This document shows, piece after piece, positions 5,075 to 10,857 of a DNA stretch of 10,857 nucleotides (positions within the stretch are counted from its first letter, which is position 1; every line of letters begins with the position of its first letter). The stretch is from Pelotomaculum sp. UBA5255. GTDB taxonomy: Bacteria; Bacillota; Desulfotomaculia; Desulfotomaculales; Pelotomaculaceae. A program made the translations under genes and the position numbers. The notes below the pieces were generated by a model that did no database searches, was not told the origin of the DNA, and saw only the letters and a list, made by a program, of their open reading frames with translations. Where the stretch lies: NCBI GenBank assembly GCA_002408725.1, contig DHTR01000042.1, forward strand, positions 1,988 to 12,844, written 5' to 3'.

Positions 5075-6781
5075 TTATTCCTGCATTACTTTGATCAGTT
5101 TGCTCAAAAGAACCTTGGTCTCTGCTGTGGTTTCACCTAAAAGACCGGCAATCACCTGGGCCACTGTCATTTGCTTCTTGATCACTTCCTGAGCCCGATT
5201 GATGGTCTGGGTTTTTACCAACTCCAGTTCCTCCCGCTGTTTGAGCTCATTGGTGATATCAATAAAGATACCCACAACCCGATTATCCAGGGGAAAAATT
5301 AAGCGACGCGTAATGAGCTGGTTTTTTAAGTAGCAGGCATCTGTTTTGACCATTCTTTTTTCCCTAACCACACGCCGGAACTCAGCCGGGTCCACCAGCT
5401 TATCGAGGTTCTCACCGGTGACTTTGCCTGTGCAGGCAAACATTTTTCGGGCTGCGGGATTAATCTCAATAATGTTTAAATCTTCGTCGGTTATAATCAC
5501 CCCGTCCGGCATTGCCCGCAAAACCATGTTTGAGATGGATTCAGCACGGTTACGCATATACGGTATACACATTTGCGGCTCGGCGGTGCCCTGAAAGACA
5601 GCCACTGCCTTTTCCTGGCAGGAACCAAACCCGCAGGCCCCACAGTTCAATTCATCCTCCGGTAAAAATTTATCAGTAAGGGCAAGGATCTTCTTGATTT
5701 GTTCAGGAGTCGGCACAGGCAGGTCCTGTTTGCGGTTCTTGAAGGAGCGGTACAGCGCAGTGACAGGAAGCGAGGGCCTTCGGGACGGTTCGTCCGCCGG
5801 GCCGGCGCTGATATAAAAGTCCAGAAGTCTCTGCTTTTTAAGAAAAACATCCTCGTCCGTAGCACGATATGGACCGCCCAGGCACCCGCCGTCGCAGGCC
5901 AGCAATTCCATAAACCTCGGCCTTTTTTGAGCTGAGCCGCAGGAAAAATTTTTCAGCAACTCAATGCAGTTCGTCAGACCCGTGATAGTTGTGACACTTT
6001 CGTCCATAATGTCCGTACTAAGGGAGGAAGCCAGCAATTGACCTCCCTCCGCCGGAAACAAGCGGGCCGGCCCTGGCTTATAACCATCAAATCCCGTGTC
6101 GGGAATTTGCTCCAAATCAATTCCTTCCTGGGCAACCCAGTCCCATAGTTCTTTAAAACCCAGTACAAAGTCGACTGCTCCCTGGACCCCGTCGGACTGC
6201 GCCTCCCCTTTTTTCCCGATGCAGGGTCCTATGAAGACAACGACACTCCGGGGAAACTGTTTTTTCAGGAGCCTACCGTGGGCAATCATGGGCGAAACAA
6301 GCCTGGACAAGTACGGAATTAAATGCGGGTAGTGGCGCTCCACCAGGTTTACAACCACCGGGCAGGCGCTGGAAATAACCGGGCCGGCTGGATTGTCCCG
6401 AAGGTATTCCAGACAAATCAACTCCGCCCCCACCGCCGTTTGCCCCACATAGGAAAAACCCAGGCGTTTGAGCAACCCCGGGATCTTACCGGTAAGACCC
6501 GGCGGAATGTGCGCCGCGAAAGAAGGCGCGATACTGGCAATTACCGGAATAGACGGAGCGGACAGAACCTTTTTCACGTCCTCCAGGCAGCTCTTGACAA
6601 CTTTGGCTTTTTGCGGGCAGATGATGGTGCACATGCCGTCCTGGATGCAGCTTTCCTCAATTACCCTGGCGTGCATCTGGTTCTGGCCTCCGGATTTAAT
6701 GCAGATAGCCTTGACCTGGCACGCTCTAACACACTTATAGCAGTCGCGGCACTTGGCTTCGTTCGTAGTAATTAAACTCAT
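5075..6781 (-). CDS. Putative sensory [FeFe] hydrogenase with ferredoxin, FeS and PAS domains (HydS-type)
   Basis: 568 residues, cytoplasmic. Domain order: a 2[4Fe-4S] ferredoxin domain (11-56); the H-cluster domain (about 78-325); a four-cysteine FeS domain (C380, C383, C388, C405); a PAS domain (about 417-510); and a C-terminal helical segment, probably coiled coil (511-568). All four H-cluster cysteines are present: C140 in SSACPVV, C187 in GPCIGKKGEA, and C296 and C300 in LACDGGCLGG. The position before C140, a proton-relay cysteine in catalytic hydrogenases, is alanine (A139), as reported for sensory group C enzymes. In the second ferredoxin motif the second cysteine is aspartate (C45-x2-D48-x2-C51-x3-C55). 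These features point to an H2 or redox sensor rather than a bulk hydrogenase. The ATG at 6781 lies one base after the upstream stop, so translation is probably coupled. The domain call is firm; the signalling role is inferred. Confidence 0.92.
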   Translation of the reverse strand: MSLITTNEAKCRDCYKCVRACQVKAICIKSGGQNQMHARVIEESCIQDGMCTIICPQKAKVVKSCLEDVKKVLSAPSIPVIASIAPSFAAHIPPGLTGKIPGLLKRLGFSYVGQTAVGAELICLEYLRDNPAGPVISSACPVVVNLVERHYPHLIPYLSRLVSPMIAHGRLLKKQFPRSVVVFIGPCIGKKGEAQSDGVQGAVDFVLGFKELWDWVAQEGIDLEQIPDTGFDGYKPGPARLFPAEGGQLLASSLSTDIMDESVTTITGLTNCIELLKNFSCGSAQKRPRFMELLACDGGCLGGPYRATDEDVFLKKQRLLDFYISAGPADEPSRRPSLPVTALYRSFKNRKQDLPVPTPEQIKKILALTDKFLPEDELNCGACGFGSCQEKAVAVFQGTAEPQMCIPYMRNRAESISNMVLRAMPDGVIITDEDLNIIEINPAARKMFACTGKVTGENLDKLVDPAEFRRVVREKRMVKTDACYLKNQLITRRLIFPLDNRVVGIFIDITNELKQREELELVKTQTINRAQEVIKKQMTVAQVIAGLLGETTAETKVLLSKLIKVMQE

Positions 6782-6782
6782 C

Positions 6783-7040
6783 CTATTTCACCCCGAATAC
6801 TGCCGGAATTACTTCATTATCAAAAAGACCGTTGACGTCTTCGCAACGGATGCCCGTAAAAACTTTTTCACCTATTTTGACAGTTGTACCTTCATTACAG
6901 CGTTCCAGGCAAAAGTTACCTTTAAGGATCAGCAGGTCATCCATTTTATAATGCGCAATGATGTTTTCAAATTCTGCTATCACATTCATAGCCCCACGCA
7001 AAAAACAGGAACTCCCAACGCAAACCTGGATTGTGAGCAT
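6783..7040 (-). CDS. Thioredoxin-like [2Fe-2S] ferredoxin (NuoE/HydC-like), first gene of the hydrogenase operon
   Basis: 85 residues. The cysteine pattern is C7-x4-C12, then 31 residues, then C44-x3-C48 (CVGSSC and CLERC), the ligand set of thioredoxin-fold [2Fe-2S] ferredoxins such as NuoE. The protein is short and contains only this fold. It probably passes electrons to or from the H-cluster protein encoded one base downstream; small proteins of this type are often found beside sensory and multimeric [FeFe] hydrogenases. The frame is open up to 7160, but the ATG at 7040 is preceded by TGGAGGG at ideal spacing and starts the conserved fold directly (MLTIQVCVGSSC), so the longer start is rejected. 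The upstream sequence has only poor promoter candidates. Confidence 0.88.
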   Translation of the reverse strand: MLTIQVCVGSSCFLRGAMNVIAEFENIIAHYKMDDLLILKGNFCLERCNEGTTVKIGEKVFTGIRCEDVNGLFDNEVIPAVFGVK

Positions 7041-7095
7041 AAAATCCCTCCAAAAAATAGCCCGCATGGCAACCTTATGGTTTTTTGGATTTAAG

Positions 7096-7124
7096 CCTAT
7101 TAACTTATAAATATTAGTGAGTTG
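7096..7124 (-). promoter_or_regulatory. Weak candidate promoter of the hydrogenase operon
   Basis: On the minus strand TTGTTC near 7133-7128 and TTTATA near 7110-7105 are about 17 bases apart, upstream of the ferredoxin gene. The -35 box is poor. A TTGACG word near 7223-7218 is a better -35 match but lacks a good -10 box. The true promoter is undecided. Confidence 0.22.
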
Positions 7125-7277
7125 TCTCGAACAAGATACTGACTTCTTCAGCCCTGGCATCCGACTCGTGAAACAAAGTACAAGCGAAATCCTTAACTTA
7201 TTTATTTTACACCTGTTTCGTCAAAAAATAAAGAACCCCTTCACTATCAAGATTAAAAGCATAATTTCTCATACATG

Positions 7278-7305
7278 AATAAAGACGCCGCGAAAGGCGA
7301 CGCCC
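7278..7305 (-). terminator. Terminator after the degenerate coiled-coil gene
   Basis: On the minus strand GGCGTCGC (7304-7297) pairs with GCGGCGTC (7291-7284) around CTTTC, followed by TTTATT. Two of the eight pairs are G-U, so the hairpin is stable only on the minus strand, which fixes its direction. Confidence 0.7.
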
Positions 7306-7348
7306 TTAATCAGAAGACAAAACTTTTTGGCAGGAGGATGCTGCCCTT

Positions 7349-7584
7349 TCAGCGGTTTTTGAGCCTTTTTTGCAGTTTGCAGAGCTGCTTCTCAAGGTTT
7401 TTTCTGGCCAGCTTCACTTCAAAATTGTCCTTCCCCGCCAGCAGTTCCAGTTCTTTTTGCAGTTTTGAATCACTTCACACAACTTCCTCTCTACTTGAGC
7501 AACCGGATTAAATCTTTCTGAGTTTCTTCCACTCTTTCAGCAATAAAGCCCCTGAAAGCCCAAGGGACAAGCCGGTGGGTTTTC
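7349..7584 (-). pseudogene. Remnant of a coiled-coil protein gene, no start and broken frame
   Basis: Two adjacent minus-strand segments in different frames look like coding sequence. The first (about 7584-7482) reads WAFRGFIAERVEETQKDLI and on to RLLK, then a TAG. The second (about 7465-7349) includes KLQKELELLAGKDNFEVKLA and ends LCKLQKRLKNR before TGA. Together they resemble the C-terminal amphipathic or coiled-coil tail of a larger protein, with heptad-like leucine and charged spacing. No start codon or N-terminal domain exists: the upstream part runs into the terminator of the helicase gene. The tail of a MerR-like or DNA-binding regulator is possible, but I cannot name the family. Assignment as a decayed fragment is inference from composition and the change of frame. 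Confidence 0.5.
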
Positions 7585-7590
7585 AGGGGC
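7541..7590 (-). terminator. Terminator of the DEAD-box helicase gene
   Basis: GCCCCTGAAA (7590-7581) pairs perfectly with TTTCAGGGGC (7557-7548) across a 23-base loop, followed by TTTATTG. It lies about 40 bases after the helicase stop. The large loop and short T tract make it moderate in strength. Confidence 0.65.
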
Positions 7591-7627
7591 GGAGTTCTAT
7601 GACATAAAATTTTTGATATTTTGATAC

Positions 7628-9079
7628 CTAGTAAGAGCGGCTGCCAAACCGGCTTTTTCCCTTAAACCCGCTGCCCCGTTCGCCGCCTTTTTTACCGCTT
7701 CCGCCTCTATTGTAGCCTCTTCCTCTTTGCCCGGCGCTTTCAATTTTACCCTGTTTCCTCCTGAGCGGCCGCTCCTCGGTCAGGATAACAGGGGTCCGGT
7801 CGGATTCTTTGGTCAGTACCTTTAATGCTGCCGCAAGAAGGGTAATGGCGTCATTCTCCTCCAACAATCCCTCGGCCAGTCCTTTGTAGTTACCAGTACC
7901 CCCATTTTCTACTGCCAGCAGAAGTTTATCCACAGCCAGGCGCTGCTGCCCTTCAATGGCTTCTTTAATCGTCGGGATGGGCTTGCGCGCTATTTTCCCT
8001 TTGGTCATATTTTCAATAATCCTTAAATGATGAATCTCCCTGGGTGTGACAAAAGTAATGGCTACACCTGTTTTACCGGCACGGCCAGTGCGGCCGATGC
8101 GGTGGACATAACCTTCCGCGTCCTGGGGAATGTCAAAGTTAAAGATATGGGTCACGTCGGAAATATCCAGGCCCCTGGCGGCAACATCAGTGGCTACCAG
8201 CACCTCAATAGTCCCTTCCTTGAACCGCCTCATCACCAGGTCCCGCTTGGACTGGGGCAGATCCCCGTGAAGCGCTTCGGCTGAATAGCCGCGTTTGGTC
8301 AAAGCCTCAAAAAGCTCATCAACCCGGCGCTTGGTGCGTCCGAAGACAATGGAGCGGTCCGGCGCCTGGATATCCAGCAGGCGGCAGAAGACATCGAACT
8401 TTTGTCTCTCTTCGACTTCAATATAGCTTTGCTCCGTGTTGGCAACGGTAACCTGCCTGCCCTCAATCCTGATCACCTCCGGGTTCCTCATGAACCGCCG
8501 GGCCAGGGTCTGGATCGGACCGGGCATGGTTGCAGAAAATAGCAAGGTCTGGCGCTCCCCGGGTACTTCTGTGAGGATAGTCTCAATATCCTCGACAAAA
8601 CCCATATTAAGCATCTCGTCTGCCTCGTCTAAAACCACCATTTTGACCTGGTTCAGGCGGACTGTCTTGCGCCTCATGTGGTCCATCAGCCGGCCCGGTG
8701 TCCCCACGATAATGTGGGGCCTATTTTTGAGCGCCCTGATCTGACGGAGGATATCCTGACCACCGTAGATCGGCAGTGTGCGAATACCCTTAAACTGCCC
8801 GATTTTGTTTAATTCCTCGGCCACCTGGATCGCCAGTTCACGGGTAGGTGTGATGACAATCCCCTGGATCTGTTCTTGATCAAGATCAAGTAACTCAACC
8901 ATAGGGATACCAAAGGCCGCCGTCTTGCCGGTGCCGGTGTGAGCCTGACCAATCAGGTCACGCCCATTGATCCCGATCGGAATAGCCCTCTCTTGAATGG
9001 GTGTAGCTTCTTCAAAACCCATATTATTAATGGACCGAATTACCGGCTCGGTCAAACCAAACTCATTAAATGTTGCCAA
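7628..9079 (-). CDS. cshA: DEAD-box ATP-dependent RNA helicase (CshA/DeaD type)
   Basis: Unwinds RNA duplexes using ATP; CshA-type helicases act in RNA decay, ribosome assembly and cold adaptation. 483 residues with every superfamily 2 motif: Q motif (GFEEATPIQ, 21-29), motif I AHTGTGKT (46-53), Ia PTRELA (78-83), Ib TPGR (127-130), II DEAD (151-154), III SAT (182-184), IV SIVFGRTK (243-250), V ATDVAARGLD (296-305) and VI HRIGRTGR (326-333). The last 45 or so residues are basic and rich in glycine and arginine (GRGYNRGGSGKKGGERGSG), an RNA-binding tail. Length and N-terminal sequence fit CshA (about 490-510 residues). The start is a TTG at 9079 with GAGGAAG upstream. It is transcribed alone, from a strong promoter about 320 bases upstream through a structured leader, and ends at a hairpin. 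Confidence 0.95.
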   Translation of the reverse strand: MATFNEFGLTEPVIRSINNMGFEEATPIQERAIPIGINGRDLIGQAHTGTGKTAAFGIPMVELLDLDQEQIQGIVITPTRELAIQVAEELNKIGQFKGIRTLPIYGGQDILRQIRALKNRPHIIVGTPGRLMDHMRRKTVRLNQVKMVVLDEADEMLNMGFVEDIETILTEVPGERQTLLFSATMPGPIQTLARRFMRNPEVIRIEGRQVTVANTEQSYIEVEERQKFDVFCRLLDIQAPDRSIVFGRTKRRVDELFEALTKRGYSAEALHGDLPQSKRDLVMRRFKEGTIEVLVATDVAARGLDISDVTHIFNFDIPQDAEGYVHRIGRTGRAGKTGVAITFVTPREIHHLRIIENMTKGKIARKPIPTIKEAIEGQQRLAVDKLLLAVENGGTGNYKGLAEGLLEENDAITLLAAALKVLTKESDRTPVILTEERPLRRKQGKIESAGQRGRGYNRGGSGKKGGERGSGFKGKSRFGSRSY

Positions 9080-9108
9080 TCTTTTTGCTTCCTCTTTTCG
9101 TCTTTAGT

Positions 9109-9180
9109 TTAGCTCTTTTTTTCAGGCTCTAACAACCTACCAGACCATTTTGGGCCGGGGCTAACAGTAACATCCGCCAT
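9109..9180 (-). CDS. Possible 23-codon small ORF in the helicase leader
   Basis: ATG at 9180, stop TAA at 9111-9109, preceded by GGGAG 10 bases upstream. The product would be MADVTVSPGPKWSGRLLEPE followed by KKS. It ends 29 bases before the helicase TTG start. A second frame over the same place is also open for 22 codons from an ATG at about 9195, so coding here is not proven. It could be a short leader ORF affecting helicase translation, or chance. Confidence 0.25.
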   Translation of the reverse strand: MADVTVSPGPKWSGRLLEPEKKS

Positions 9181-9315
9181 AAAGTTTTATCTCCCATAAA
9201 ATCTTGTCTTCCGTGAATCAATTCAACCGGCGCTTCAAGGTTTTCCTATATTATGCCCAGATTATTTCTTTCTTTTCCTTTCCTGCGAAAATTTGCCCTA
9301 TCAATCCCTAGAAAA

Positions 9316-9350
9316 CAAAGAGGTTATCGCTATTCAAAGCAATAACCCCT
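9316..9350 (-). promoter_or_regulatory. Terminator-like hairpin in the helicase leader (possible attenuator)
   Basis: On the minus strand AAGGGGTTATTGC (about 9351-9339) pairs with GCGATAACCTCTT (about 9330-9318): 13 base pairs including two G-U pairs, an 8-base loop, then TGTTTTC. It sits about 50 bases into the transcript and 240 bases before the helicase start, so as a terminator it would control read-through into the gene. Confidence 0.55.
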
Positions 9351-9393
9351 TAAATGTCATGGCTTTTGACTGAGAAAAAGGTTAGAACCCATC

Positions 9394-9456
9394 GAGACCA
9401 CATCTATTATACACTACTTCCAATTTTTGTGCAATCATTACTTGCTTCGTGGTCTC
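9394..9456. repeat. 8-base inverted repeat flanking the helicase promoter
   Basis: GAGACCAC at 9394-9401 and GTGGTCTC at 9449-9456 are exact reverse complements. Their centres are 55 bases apart, about five helical turns. The left arm overlaps the expected transcription start and the right arm lies upstream of the -35 box. Confidence 0.6.
9406..9434 (-). promoter_or_regulatory. Strong sigma-A promoter of the DEAD-box helicase gene
   Basis: TTGCAC (9434-9429), a 17-base spacer and a perfect TATAAT (9411-9406) lie on the minus strand. The start point would be near 9399, giving a leader of about 320 bases. Perfect 8-base inverted repeats lie on both sides (9394-9401 and 9449-9456). Confidence 0.85.
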
Positions 9457-9478
9457 TTAAGATTCAGCGCCACCCGCG

Positions 9479-9794
9479 CTAAACCTCCGGGCAGTAGCCA
9501 ACCGTGGCCTTGGATCCGTTCCTCACAATGGGGGTTTTAAACAACAGCGGATGAGCCGGCAGGTTCTTCGGGATCGTGAACGATATACTTTAAATTCCGT
9601 TTGGCAAATTCCTTCCCCGCTGTGTCGATCAGGTTTTCCAGACCCACCACCGACTTGACCTTGTCCAGTTCGCCTTTGCTGAGGCCGCGTATAGTCAAGT
9701 CAATAAAGTGGTAAGGAATGGCTCGCTCCTTGAAATAGCGTTCAGCTTTCCGGGTATCCCGGCACTTTTTTATACCGAAGATCTGGATGTTCAC
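9479..9794 (-). pseudogene. ArsC/Spx-like thioredoxin-fold protein, frameshifted near its 3' end
   Basis: The product begins MNIQIFGIKKCRDTRKAERY, an ArsC-like family start with a single active-site cysteine (C-x2-T-R) rather than the CxxC of Spx. Such proteins are called arsenate reductase-like, but their substrate is usually unknown. The uninterrupted frame ends early with a TAA at 9537-9539, after HDPEEPAGSSAVV. One base over, the expected family C-terminus is plainly readable: PAHPLLFKTPIVRNG then SKATVGYCPEV, ending at TAG (9479-9481). Dropping one C near 9567 would restore DPEELPAHPLLFKTP. So there is one extra base, either a real mutation or a sequence error. The GTG at 9794 has GGAGTGA about 11 bases ahead and gives the usual family start. 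A GTG at 9809 overlapping the upstream stop is the alternative. It is last in a cluster with ywbE. Confidence 0.85.
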
Positions 9795-9805
9795 TGCTTT
9801 TAAAA

Positions 9806-10000
9806 TCACTCCATAACTTCTTGAACTCTGCCAACTATTCCGTTATCCAGACGAACTTTGATTCCATGGTGATGGACAGCGCTTTTGGTAAGAATATCTT
9901 TTACTACTCCTTCAGTCAATTGCCCGGTTCGCTGGTGCTGCTTTTGGATAATTTTAACCTGGCAGCCGGGTCTAATATTTTTCCGTTCTGTGCCATTCAT
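9806..10000 (-). CDS. ywbE: YwbE-family conserved small protein
   Basis: 64 residues, soluble, function unknown. The sequence matches the YwbE pattern closely: an R-x-x-I-x-PG start (RKNIRPG), then KQHQRTGQLTEGVVKDILT (20-38), then HHHGIKVRLDNGIVGRVQ (43-60). The glycine and basic residues suggest a small beta-barrel, perhaps nucleic-acid binding, but that is a guess. The frame is open further upstream, but the ATG at 10000 has GAGG 8 bases ahead and gives the family's normal length of about 60-70. Its TGA stop overlaps the GTG at 9809 of the next frame, and the DedA gene ends 64 bases upstream, so the three are probably one transcript. Confidence 0.9.
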   Translation of the reverse strand: MNGTERKNIRPGCQVKIIQKQHQRTGQLTEGVVKDILTKSAVHHHGIKVRLDNGIVGRVQEVME

Positions 10001-10064
10001 AGCAAGTACCTCAACGTTAATGATTTCGGAATGCAAATAACCGTTTTCTGTTCCAGAAGGATTT

Positions 10065-10727
10065 TCAATTGCTATTTTCCTTCCCCAACCCTTTCTCCCT
10101 ATGATCAACCGGCTTGCTGCGGTTATTGAAATTCTTGTAAAAGAACCAGACTGTACCCGTTATCAGAACCAGAAGAACGGCATAGCTTACGGGACGGAAA
10201 TAGGGCTCTATTAAATGCCAGTTCTTCCCCAGTTTATACCCTGAAAAGGTTAGGGCCAGGTTCCATGGAATGCAACCTACAAAGGTATAAATAAAAAATT
10301 TTGCAAAATTCATCCTGGCAATGCCGGCAGGCAGCGAAATAAAAGTACGGATTACCGGCAGGTTGCGGGCAAAGAAAACTGTCCAATCTCCATAGCGGGA
10401 AAACCAGTACTCCGCCTTATCCAGGTGTCCCGGATTAATTAGGACGTACTTACCATATTTCAGTAAAAGGGAACGCCCGCCGTTGGCTCCAATCCAGTAG
10501 GTGATCACAGAACCGACAACGTTTCCGAGTACACCAGCCACAACAACATACCAGAAGTTAAAGATCCCCACTGCTACCATGAAGCCGCCAAACAGCATGA
10601 TAACCTCGCTTGGCAAAGGTATACAGGCGCTTTCAATAGTCATCCCTATAAATATGCCCCAGTAGCCAAGGGTTTCGATTAAGGAAACGGCTACATTTGT
10701 AAGCTGTTCAACCAGAGCATGCAACAT
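10065..10727 (-). CDS. DedA-family inner-membrane protein
   Basis: 220 residues with four to five membrane helices. DedA-family proteins are needed for envelope integrity and proton-motive force, and some (UptA, PopT-type) flip undecaprenyl phosphate or other lipids. Diagnostic segments are IESACIPLPSEVIMLFGG at about 32-49 (acidic residue plus P-x-PSE), GNVVGSVITYWIGANGG at about 68-84, and FARNLPVIRTFISLPAG at about 118-134 with the conserved FxRxxPxxR pattern. The C-terminus is basic and hydrophilic. The ATG at 10727 has GTGAGGAC upstream at good spacing. It may be co-transcribed with whatever lies upstream, because an open frame ends exactly at its start (TAATG), and with ywbE downstream. 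The precise lipid substrate cannot be told from sequence. Confidence 0.93.
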   Translation of the reverse strand: MLHALVEQLTNVAVSLIETLGYWGIFIGMTIESACIPLPSEVIMLFGGFMVAVGIFNFWYVVVAGVLGNVVGSVITYWIGANGGRSLLLKYGKYVLINPGHLDKAEYWFSRYGDWTVFFARNLPVIRTFISLPAGIARMNFAKFFIYTFVGCIPWNLALTFSGYKLGKNWHLIEPYFRPVSYAVLLVLITGTVWFFYKNFNNRSKPVDHREKGLGKENSN

Positions 10728-10855
10728 TATGAGTCCTCACTTTTCGTTATTGTTCTGCCGGCCTGGTTGTCAGCGGGAAATTTTTCCGGCAAGCCCGGGC
10801 TGTTTTTGACTTCAGGAAGACAGAAAGTGGATCCAGACTTCCAACCACTTTGGCC
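10727..10855 (-). CDS. Possible C-terminal end of an upstream gene (partial, uncertain)
   Basis: A minus frame is open from the right edge for 42 codons. It ends PEKFPADNQAGRTITKSEDS at a TAA that overlaps the DedA ATG (TAATG), the layout of a translationally coupled gene pair. A second frame is open for 36 codons to a TAA at 10747-10749, so the choice of frame is not secure. No family can be recognised from this tail. Confidence 0.3.
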   Translation of the reverse strand, partial: GQSGWKSGSTFCLPEVKNSPGLPEKFPADNQAGRTITKSEDS

Positions 10856-10857
10856 CC

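Noticed and set aside
6323..7094. Plus-strand ORFs of 90-150 codons over the hydrogenase and ferredoxin genes
   Set aside because: They lie opposite well-supported genes, have no recognisable domains, and are antisense shadows.
7041..7160. Longer start (7160) for the [2Fe-2S] ferredoxin
   Set aside because: The extra 40 residues are not part of the fold, and the ATG at 7040 has a near-perfect ribosome-binding site.
7275..7511. Plus-strand ORF of 78 codons
   Set aside because: It is rich in serine and phenylalanine and is the antisense image of the lysine/glutamate/leucine-rich remnant on the minus strand.
1..10857. CRISPR array, insertion sequence or prophage
   Set aside because: No regularly spaced repeats, transposase or phage genes were seen; the inverted repeats found are short and tied to promoters or terminators.

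Overview
The window looks like a chromosome segment of an anaerobic, spore-forming-type Firmicute, most likely a Desulfotomaculum/Pelotomaculum relative (Peptococcales). This is an inference from the tRNA-Ser / large Bacillus-type SRP RNA / dnaX order, a moderate GC content, and a PAS-containing sensory [FeFe]-hydrogenase operon. Every supported gene lies on the minus strand, so transcription runs from high to low coordinates.

From right to left: (1) 9479-10857 holds a possible C-terminal end of an upstream gene, a DedA-family membrane protein, a YwbE-family small protein and an ArsC-like thioredoxin-fold protein whose frame is broken near its 3' end. (2) 7628-9434 is a CshA/DeaD-type DEAD-box RNA helicase with a strong promoter about 320 bases upstream. 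The promoter is flanked by an 8-base inverted repeat, and the long leader carries a terminator-like hairpin. (3) 7278-7590 holds the helicase terminator, the remains of a coiled-coil gene and another terminator. (4) 3901-7040 is a tight three-gene operon: a thioredoxin-like [2Fe-2S] ferredoxin, a hydrogenase-like H-cluster protein with ferredoxin, FeS and PAS domains, and a SpoIIE/PP2C-type phosphatase. Together they look like an H2- or redox-sensing signalling unit. (5) 3400-3790 is gene-free but shows a long-range helix and nested hairpins typical of a large structured RNA; it precedes a small four-helix membrane protein (2863-3264). (6) 1537-2760 is an M48/Ste24-type membrane metallopeptidase. 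(7) 1-1423 holds a strong promoter, tRNA-Ser(GGA), the 269-base SRP RNA with its terminator, and the 5' part of dnaX, which runs off the left edge.

The two places that most deserve attention are the candidate large noncoding RNA with its neighbouring membrane protein, and the sensory hydrogenase operon. The RNA cannot be assigned to a family by eye; OLE RNA with its OapA-type membrane partner is the hypothesis to test first. I saw no CRISPR array, transposase, prophage gene or rRNA.
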